Source of the DNA: Acidimicrobiaceae bacterium
GTDB lineage: Bacteria; Actinomycetota; Acidimicrobiia; Acidimicrobiales; RAAP-2
Assembly: GCA_003152555.1 (NCBI GenBank)
Contig: PMAL01000048.1
Span: 20,010 to 26,979 of the forward strand
Reading direction: 5' to 3'
Length of the DNA: 6,970 nucleotides
The notes beneath the pieces are model-generated. The model was not told the DNA's origin, ran no database searches, and saw only the letters and a list, made by a program, of their open reading frames with translations. The position numbers and the translations under genes were made by a program. Shown here one piece after another: positions 1 through 3,942 of this stretch (within the stretch, counting starts at the first letter, position 1; every line of letters starts with the position of its first letter).

Positions 1-1054
1 CATCGTCGTACATCCAGATGTAGTCGGCCGCCAACACACTGAACCCACCGGCCCACGCACCACCCATTCCCTGGTAGCCCTGCGCGTCATTGTCAATCGC
101 GAATCCAGTTGCTACCGAGGGATCAGCACTCAACTGCGCAGCGTGCTGAGCATTTGCGCTTAAGGCTGAGTTGATGCCCAAATACGCTGGCAGCCCCCGA
201 GCCGTTCGCTCCAAGTTCGCCACGACAAAAAGTTGCTGGGTCGGTGCCAATGAGTACCAATTGGACGGCAGCACCACGGGCGCCAAGTTCTCGTCCGCGC
301 GAGCGACGTTGATTGCCTGCAGGATGTAGCTCGCGCAACCTGGAGCGTTGGTGTAGGCAGGCCACGTCAGCGCGCTGGTTACACAGGGATTGGCGCAGGA
401 CCAACTTCCTCCAGTACTTGTGCATTGACCGGAATCCAGGAAATTGGGACTGGGAATAATGTTGGCGCTCGGGTTCGAGATCTTAAAGTTAGTCGGCGGC
501 GTGGGCGACGTCGTTGTCGTAGTAGACGGCGTCGTCACGGTGGACGTTGTCGTGGTAGACGGCGGGGTCGTCGTGGACGTTGTCGAACTTGGAGTTGTTG
601 AAGCCGGCGATACGGGCGGGGGCGTTGACTTACGAGAAGGCTTCGTGGAGTTGCGCGACGCGGTCGACGCAATCGGTGACTTCGGGGTTGTCAGCGTTGA
701 CGTCTTGAAGCGAGAGACCCGCGACCGACTTGAGACGACCACCCTCGAAATGACCTCTGCGACATGGTGAGCGCCGGTTGTCGAAGTCAATGCTTTCAGC
801 GCGCGCAGCGCCGTAGTAGTCGCGACAAAGGAACTATCCCTCATCGCCAAGAACGTCGTGCCCGCGGAGGTTGCCGACACGGGCAACGCGGCGACCAACA
901 TTGAAAAGACGCTCACCGACAACGCAAACCGTCCGGCCAGCGCTACACGACGCGTACGAGAGTGCGACGTATTACGAGGGGAGGTCTTGCGTCGTAACGC
1001 CGTGACCAGAAAGACGAAGCGAGTGCGGCTCAAACGCCCTTGCATGTTTTTCAT
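1..1054 (-). CDS. Secreted Thr/Ser-rich linker protein, CAP/SCP-like extracellular domain (3' end beyond window)
   Basis: An open frame without stops runs from ATG at 1054 through the left edge (351 codons visible). Residues 1-36 are Arg-rich, 37-61 are hydrophobic and end in VSA, and a signal peptide with a long n-region cut near residue 61 fits. Residues 110-188 are a low-complexity Thr/Ser/Pro linker with runs such as STTTTS. A domain starts near residue 190 with cysteines at 211, 220, 224 and 240, followed by a block containing PSNWYSL, FVVANLERTARGLPAYLG and ADYIWMYDD. The NLER/RGLP block resembles secreted CAP-like (SCP) proteins of Actinobacteria; this is family recall, not a search. 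The product is probably exported and either anchored or cell-wall spanning. An in-frame TGA lies nine codons upstream, so ATG 1054 is the first possible ATG; ATG 1045 is also possible. No good ribosome binding site precedes either, only a GAG 10 nt upstream of 1054. The nearest same-strand gene is a sortase 800 bp upstream; whether this protein has a sorting signal cannot be seen. Confidence 0.82.
   Translation of the reverse strand, partial: MKNMQGRLSRTRFVFLVTALRRKTSPRNTSHSRTRRVALAGRFALSVSVFSMLVAALPVSATSAGTTFLAMRDSSFVATTTALRALKALTSTTGAHHVAEVISRVVVSSRSRVSRFKTSTLTTPKSPIASTASRNSTKPSRKSTPPPVSPASTTPSSTTSTTTPPSTTTTSTVTTPSTTTTTSPTPPTNFKISNPSANIIPSPNFLDSGQCTSTGGSWSCANPCVTSALTWPAYTNAPGCASYILQAINVARADENLAPVVLPSNWYSLAPTQQLFVVANLERTARGLPAYLGINSALSANAQHAAQLSADPSVATGFAIDNDAQGYQGMGGAWAGGFSVLAADYIWMYDD
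481..600. repeat. Imperfect short repeats encoding the Thr-rich linker
   Basis: The stretch that encodes the linker is built of imperfect units of about 33 bp made from gtcgt/gac triplets. The 13-mer gtggacgttgtcg occurs exactly at 540-552 and 573-585, a spacing of 33 bp, which is a multiple of three. A third, more diverged unit lies at about 507-540. Expansion by in-frame duplication of a Ser/Thr/Pro linker is a common route to longer surface-protein stalks. It is not a CRISPR array because it is coding and lacks uniform spacers. Confidence 0.6.
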
Positions 1055-1163
1055 GATGTTTATGCTCGCTGAGCAACATCACTTCACCATCTATGCCAAC
1101 CCCACAGCAACCCAATTTCGAGAAAAAGTCGTCGCAGGCCGTATGTCGTAATGGTCAGCGTTC

Positions 1164-1173
1164 GGTGGCCACC
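1164..1173. repeat. Perfect 10-bp palindrome GGTGGCCACC
   Basis: This is a self-complementary decamer about 110 bp upstream of the start of the minus-strand secreted-protein gene. It could be a dimeric repressor site or occur by chance. No second copy was seen nearby. Confidence 0.4.
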
Positions 1174-1204
1174 AGTCACTCTCGATTCCCTATCTTCGAG
1201 GTAC

Positions 1205-1238
1205 GTGCCAGTGGTGCGAACGTGAACGCGCCAGGCAC
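1205..1238. repeat. 12-bp bulged stem-loop
   Basis: GTGCC (1205-1209) pairs with GGCAC (1234-1238). After a 2-nt bulge, TGGTGCG (1212-1218) pairs with CGCGCCA (1227-1233), with one T:G wobble, around an 8-nt loop. As plus-strand RNA all twelve pairs form; on the minus strand the wobble becomes A:C. GTGGTG (1211-1216) can alternatively pair with CACCAC (1243-1248), which would cross the outer stem as in a pseudoknot. Confidence 0.45.
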
Positions 1239-1275
1239 TTGCCACCACAAAATTCCTCAGCTCACGTCATCAACC

Positions 1276-1319
1276 AAAAACAACAATTCGGTTCGATTCT
1301 CAAATGAGAATTCAACCGA
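1276..1319 (-). terminator. Terminator-like inverted repeat with T-rich tail
   Basis: Bases 1288-1319 form an imperfect palindrome centred at 1303.5: TCGGTT with AACCGA outside and TTCTCA with TGAGAA inside, 13 of 16 positions complementary. On the minus strand it is followed at once by ATTGTTGTTTTT (1287-1276). This fits a weak, AT-rich intrinsic terminator for minus-strand transcription from the direction of the sortase gene, insulating the secreted-protein gene. On either strand it could equally be an operator for a dimeric regulator. Confidence 0.38.
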
Positions 1320-1352
1320 GATACGCCCCGCCGTCGTCACGCAAGTCCGTGG

Positions 1353-1420
1353 TTGACCGTCGAGTCATCTTGCGCCACGGGATGGCGAGAAGCGGATTCA
1401 TGACGAAGTTCAACGGTCAA
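1353..1420. repeat. 68-bp nested inverted repeat
   Basis: Four stem segments nest in order. TTGACCGT (1353-1360) pairs with ACGGTCAA (1413-1420), GTCAT (1364-1368) with ATGAC (1400-1404), CTT (1369-1371) with AAG (1390-1392), and CGCC (1373-1376) with GGCG (1384-1387) around a 7-nt loop. That is 20 pairs with internal loops. It does not show integron attC core boxes at its ends. Confidence 0.5.
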
Positions 1421-1489
1421 TGAGTTCACCGCGCGGACTCGCACCGCCAAAACCGCTATTTCCGTCTCGACGAGTTCGAGCCGTACATA

Positions 1490-1536
1490 GAACGAAAGAC
1501 TGCGATTACACCCACCGCGATAGTCACTTTTCGTTT
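1490..1536. repeat. 47-bp inverted repeat with 11 consecutive pairs and a 3-nt bulge
   Basis: AACGAAA (1491-1497) pairs with TTTCGTT (1529-1535). It is directly continued by GACT (1498-1501) with AGTC (1522-1525), leaving act (1526-1528) as a bulge and a 20-nt loop. A G:T wobble at 1490/1536 could extend the stem as plus-strand RNA. Confidence 0.45.
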
Positions 1537-1545
1537 CTGGACGTG

Positions 1546-1652
1546 GCCCTTCCATGCAAGGGCATGCTGGAAGAACCACCTCAGCGAGAACTGAGATTCG
1601 ACCTCGTAGAATCCGAGGTGCTTCGGAAGCATTTCATAGAGAAATGTGAAAT
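1546..1652. repeat. Run of short hairpins with competing pairings
   Basis: Perfect stems follow one another: GCCCTT/AAGGGC (1546-1551, 1558-1563), CTCAG/CTGAG (1580-1584, 1591-1595), ACCTCG/CGAGGT (1601-1606, 1614-1619) and CATTTC/GAAATG (1630-1635, 1641-1646). Most have an exact competitor: CTTCCA/TGGAAG (1549-1554, 1568-1573), GATTC/GAATC (1595-1599, 1609-1613) and ATTTCA/TGAAAT (1631-1636, 1647-1652). Such overlap of alternative stems is unusual for random sequence and fits a switching RNA or a palindromic repeat element. Confidence 0.4.
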
Positions 1653-1821
1653 CATTCGACTTGTGCCGCTTTTGTCTAACGTTTGAGGCCCCGTAGTTTG
1701 GTGAAAATAAAATCTCACTTTCGAGAGCCCTTCGACTTGTCGAGCTACCCAAAGCGGACGCGAACACATGGAAAAAGGATTCGCTCATCGCTCGACGATC
1801 ACTCTGTGTCCCGAACTAGAT

Positions 1822-1837
1822 GAGAGCTTTCGCCCTC
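1822..1837 (-). terminator. GAAA-tetraloop hairpin just after the sortase gene
   Basis: On the minus strand GAGGGC, loop GAAA, GCTCTC forms a six-pair stem with one G:U pair closed by a GNRA tetraloop, 19 nt after the sortase stop. The wobble only pairs as minus-strand RNA, which agrees with the gene's direction. No T-run follows, so it would be a U-less actinobacterial-type terminator or an mRNA 3'-end stabiliser. Confidence 0.3.
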
Positions 1838-1856
1838 CGACAAATTCGTGCGACGT

Positions 1857-2699
1857 TTACTTGACCATTTCGGTGAAGACCACGAGGTTCGAAAGGTAGT
1901 GGTGCGTACCGGAGTCGAAGGTCCCTCCGCAGGTCACCAGTTGCAGCGCACTATAGGAACGCGATCCGTACACGAGACGACTGGGAAACTTGCTCTTCAA
2001 GTACATGCGCAGCCCGATCACCTTGAAACGGACGGTCTGGCCATCGGCCAATTTGACTGACACCCTATTGCCGGGCCGCAAACTGGCCAGGCGATAAAAG
2101 GCCGCCGGGCCGTGGACCGAGTCCACGTGACCCAATATGACGGCTGATCCTTCTTGTCCCGGCGATGGTCCGAATCGATACCATCCCGGCACGGCCCAAC
2201 TCGTAGGCACCTGCACGGTTCCATTCTTATTGAGCCCTAACTCGCTCAAACTCTCCGATAGACCAATCGCCGGAATGGACAGATGGACCGGAATGGACCG
2301 AGCGACGCTGCGAGCGACCAACCTTTGAGGAACCGGTGAAGGGCCGACGGGCTTTGCAGCCGACGACACGAGTGAAACTCGAGTCGACCTAGGTTCTGAA
2401 GAGGCATAAAAGGGCGATGAACTGGATTCCGAGAGAGTGTTGAGGTTCGAGCCAGTGCCTCTCGAAGCCGACGTCTCATAATTGAGTTGCGCAACGGCGG
2501 GCGCCTTCAATCCCGAGGGTGACGTCTTGCCGATTGGTCCACGAATGCTGGGACCCACCCTGGGGCCGTGCAGGCCGACAAGTAGGAAGATCACCCCAAT
2601 GGCAACCAGCACGAGGGACGCAATCAACCACAACGTGGTGGGTCGTCGCCTCACGTGAGTTGATTCCACGTCGGTCAACTTACTACCGTCTAATTCCAC
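1857..2699 (-). CDS. Membrane-anchored sortase, actinobacterial (class E/F-like)
   Basis: This 280-residue protein has a basic N-terminus, one membrane segment (about residues 22-43, from LWLIASLV to VGLHG) and a Ser-rich stalk (about 45-132). The sortase beta-barrel domain spans about 135-276. Catalytic His191 lies in LGHVDS and Cys257 in LVTCGGTFD; both motifs are typical of small actinobacterial sortases that cleave an LPxTG-like signal and join surface proteins to the cell wall outside the membrane. No Arg follows Cys257. The position 12 after it (Leu269 in HYLSN), where I expect Arg, is Leu, and the last 23 residues contain none at all. GTG at 2699 is the furthest start, because TAG lies three codons upstream in frame; AGG 5 nt before it is a modest ribosome binding site. 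GTG codons at residues 11 and 16 are alternatives. A TTGACG (2722-2727) with TAACTG 17 bp further (2704-2699) would overlap the start codon and favour a later start. The secreted protein at 1-1054 is a plausible but unproven substrate. Confidence 0.88.
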   Translation of the reverse strand: MELDGSKLTDVESTHVRRRPTTLWLIASLVLVAIGVIFLLVGLHGPRVGPSIRGPIGKTSPSGLKAPAVAQLNYETSASRGTGSNLNTLSESSSSPFYASSEPRSTRVSLVSSAAKPVGPSPVPQRLVARSVARSIPVHLSIPAIGLSESLSELGLNKNGTVQVPTSWAVPGWYRFGPSPGQEGSAVILGHVDSVHGPAAFYRLASLRPGNRVSVKLADGQTVRFKVIGLRMYLKSKFPSRLVYGSRSYSALQLVTCGGTFDSGTHHYLSNLVVFTEMVK

Positions 2700-3005
2700 A
2701 GTTACCTAGGGCCTGCGTCGACGTCAAATCGTAAGACTCATCGCGAGCTAACCGGCAAAGATCAACGACACTTGGACTAACAAGCCTGGCGACGATTCAG
2801 TTAGATGGGTGCGATGCGACGTAAGTCGCCAGCGAATGAAACTGCTCTGATATCGCTCTAGTTCAGTTCCGGCGAGTGCTCGATGACAACTGGCTCGATC
2901 TTCCAGCCATTTTGACTGAAGTTGCTGGTATCGTCTCCATCGGGAAGTTCCAATCGACGCCAAGATCATCCTCGTGTGGTTGGGGGCTCGGGGAAGCGAT
3001 GCAAC
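2700..3005. promoter_or_regulatory. Divergent intergenic region and leader of the EAL gene
   Basis: About 305 bp separate the divergent sortase and EAL genes and must carry promoters for both, but no strong sigma-70 pair is evident. Toward the EAL gene, CTGGCGAC (2786-2793) pairs perfectly with GTCGCCAG (2825-2832). The same right arm can instead pair as GCGAC-gtaa-GTCGC (2816-2829) with a GNRA-type loop, so the two stems exclude each other. Further on, TGGCT/AGCCA (2891-2895, 2905-2909) is followed by TTTT (2910-2913). The arrangement resembles an attenuator, but no known riboswitch consensus was found. Confidence 0.35.
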
Positions 3006-3008
3006 GTG
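2990..3008 (+). promoter_or_regulatory. Ribosome binding site that sets the EAL start at GTG 3006
   Basis: GGGGAAG at 2990-2996 lies 9 nt before GTG (3006-3008). The frame is open further upstream to a TTG at 2922 and a GTG at 2976, but those codons lack a comparable purine tract. The 28 extra residues they would add are low-complexity and unlike an EAL domain edge. Confidence 0.55.
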
Positions 3009-3827
3009 GCTAAAAGTCCTAAAAATTCCAATTCGGCGGAAAGCCGTGAGGATTTGACGGACGACTTAGGTTCGGCCCTCGAAGCTGACCAGTTTTTCCT
3101 GATGTACCAACCCACCATTGACCTGCAAACGGACGCCTTTGCGGGCGTTGAGGCACTCATTCGCTGGCGCCACCCCACCCACGGAGTGATGAATCCCGAA
3201 TCTTTCATTTCAAAGTTGGAAAACAGCGGCCAAATCGTCCCGGTGGGTCGTTGGGCACTCGCCACCGCCAGCGCCCAGGGTGCGCTCTGGCATGCCAAGG
3301 GCTACCGATTTGCCGTGTCCGTGAATATTTCACCTAAACAACTGGAAGCAGCGGAATTCGCCGATGACGTCGCCGAAGCGTTGTCATCCAGCAGATTCGA
3401 CCCCGCCCTTCTGGTACTCGAATTCTCGCAAGAGACGCTCACGGGAGACGCCAAATCAACAACCGAACGCTTAGAACCCTTGAAAAGCTTGGGAGTGCGA
3501 CTTGCCGTCGATAATTTTTCCCCCGACGATTCACCACTGGCCGACCTTGAAAGATTTCACATCGACATCGTCAAACTCGACAAGAACTTCATTTCGGGGT
3601 TTTCTAACCCGCAGGACGCGTCCCAAATTCATGACCTCGTGCAACTCGCCCGAAAACTTAAGATTCAGATCTTTGCATCGGGTATTGAGGACGCCGAACA
3701 AGTAAAGCAACTCCAGATTGAAGAAGTAGACATTGGACAGGGCTTTTTCTTCTCCAGGCCACACGAAGCCGCCGAAATTGACCAATTTCTGGAGGATTTC
3801 GCGATTTTCTCGGGAAAACCTCTTTGA
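3006..3827 (+). CDS. Stand-alone degenerate EAL-domain protein, likely c-di-GMP binding
   Basis: A 273-residue cytosolic protein that is almost entirely one EAL domain (about residues 22-263), with no membrane or sensor domain. EAL domains hydrolyse c-di-GMP to pGpG using two metals. Kept here are E49 of EAL (with IRW after it), N107 (SVNISPKQL), E139 (VLEF), D169, K190 (VKLDK) and Q245 (GQGFFFSRP). Changed are the second Glu of ExTE (Q142 in EFSQ), the second Asp of DDFG (N170 in VDNF), the loop-6 GTGYSS segment (now SPDDSP) and the catalytic-base Glu of AEGVE (S225 in ASGIE). By RocR-type knowledge, loss of the loop-6 Asp/loop and the general base should abolish hydrolysis, while ligand contacts may persist. 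So a c-di-GMP receptor or adaptor is more likely than an active enzyme. It lies 112 bp upstream of the hybrid kinase on the same strand, and the two may be co-transcribed. The chosen start removes 28 residues from the longest frame. Confidence 0.9.
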   Translation: MAKSPKNSNSAESREDLTDDLGSALEADQFFLMYQPTIDLQTDAFAGVEALIRWRHPTHGVMNPESFISKLENSGQIVPVGRWALATASAQGALWHAKGYRFAVSVNISPKQLEAAEFADDVAEALSSSRFDPALLVLEFSQETLTGDAKSTTERLEPLKSLGVRLAVDNFSPDDSPLADLERFHIDIVKLDKNFISGFSNPQDASQIHDLVQLARKLKIQIFASGIEDAEQVKQLQIEEVDIGQGFFFSRPHEAAEIDQFLEDFAIFSGKPL

Positions 3828-3939
3828 ACGTCATCCCCGTTCTCAATCTTGCGACGCGTCACCCTTTGATGCCAATCCGCGAAGGATCAACCTGGACTGT
3901 GACAACTAACTCGAATATTTACGGCCAGGGAATGATTCG
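3828..3939 (+). promoter_or_regulatory. Spacer between EAL gene and hybrid kinase gene
   Basis: No intrinsic terminator is visible, so read-through from the EAL gene is possible. An 8-bp palindrome GACGCGTC lies at 3853-3860. A poor promoter-like pair, TGGACT then TATTTA 17 bp later, ends only about 16 bp before the TTG start. It is not convincing because transcription would begin at the ribosome binding site. Confidence 0.25.
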
Positions 3940-3942
3940 TTG
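3927..3942 (+). promoter_or_regulatory. Ribosome binding site supporting a TTG start for the kinase
   Basis: AGGGAA at 3927-3932 lies 7 nt before TTG (3940-3942), an ideal distance. The nearby ATG at 3932 is out of frame and reads only M-I-R before a TGA that overlaps the TTG. The next in-frame candidate, GTG at 3955, is too far from the purine tract. Confidence 0.7.

Larger units (their letters stand above)
1276..1652 (-). ncRNA. Candidate structured RNA in the sortase/secreted-protein gap
   Basis: Reading the minus strand from about 1652 to 1276 gives a chain of local stems ending in an inverted repeat (1319-1288) and a T-rich tail (1287-1276). The stems are CATTTC/GAAATG, ACCTCG/CGAGGT, CTCAG/CTGAG, GCCCTT/AAGGGC, AACGAAA+GACT/AGTC+TTTCGTT, CTCGA/TCGAG and a four-segment nested stem at 1353-1420. 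The chain plus terminator-like end suggests a discrete RNA or a structured 3' region of the sortase transcript. No known RNA family (RNase P, tmRNA, SRP, 6S, c-di-GMP or c-di-AMP riboswitch) was recognised. Strand and ends are inferred; hairpins in DNA do not by themselves prove an RNA. Confidence 0.22.
1055..1856. other. Long non-coding region with dense inverted repeats
   Basis: About 800 bp separate the secreted-protein gene from the sortase gene. Short open frames exist on both strands (for example minus 1456-1788), but none shows a recognisable domain, a convincing ribosome binding site or a persuasive product. The stretch holds many inverted repeats: 1205-1238, 1288-1319, 1353-1420, 1466-1480, 1490-1536, 1546-1573, 1580-1595, 1601-1619, 1630-1646 and 1822-1837. 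A possible but weak minus-strand promoter for the secreted protein is TTGGGT (1110-1115) and ATAGAT (1089-1094), with a spacing of only 15. A perfect palindrome GGTGGCCACC sits at 1164-1173. No tRNA or known riboswitch was recognised. Confidence 0.7.

Noticed and set aside
481..600. Possible CRISPR-like or minisatellite array
   Set aside because: The repeats are degenerate, coding and without unique spacers; they match linker expansion.
444..770. Plus-strand open frame rich in Val/Asp
   Set aside because: It is the complement of the Thr/Ser/Pro linker of the minus-strand secreted protein.
1353..1420. Integron attC site
   Set aside because: The ends lack the RYYYAAC and GTTRRRY core boxes, and no integrase or cassette genes are present.
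1466..1485. T-arm-like cgagttcgagccg suggesting a tRNA
   Set aside because: No acceptor, D-arm or anticodon stem can be fitted around it on either strand.
1337..1579. 80-codon minus-strand open frame
   Set aside because: It overlaps the nested inverted repeat at 1353-1420, has no ribosome binding site and no recognisable product.
1456..1788. 110-codon minus-strand open frame between sortase and secreted-protein genes
   Set aside because: No recognisable domain, weak start context, overlapping open frames on both strands and a run of palindromes underneath it; not enough to call a gene.
2699..2727. TTGACG-17 bp-TAACTG promoter for the sortase
   Set aside because: The -10 match is poor and would overlap the best start codon, requiring a shorter protein; noted but not called.
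2740..2835. Possible c-di-GMP-I riboswitch upstream of the EAL gene (contains ggcaaag)
   Set aside because: The conserved GACGCAAAGC segment, the tetraloop-receptor pair and the usual stem order are missing.
2922..3005. Upstream TTG or GTG start for the EAL gene
   Set aside because: No ribosome binding site, and the added residues look like untranslated leader; GTG 3006 has GGGGAAG at a good distance.
3824..3846. Terminator after the EAL gene (TTGAAC/GTT..CAA)
   Set aside because: The stem is short and bulged with no T-run, so read-through to the kinase gene remains more likely.
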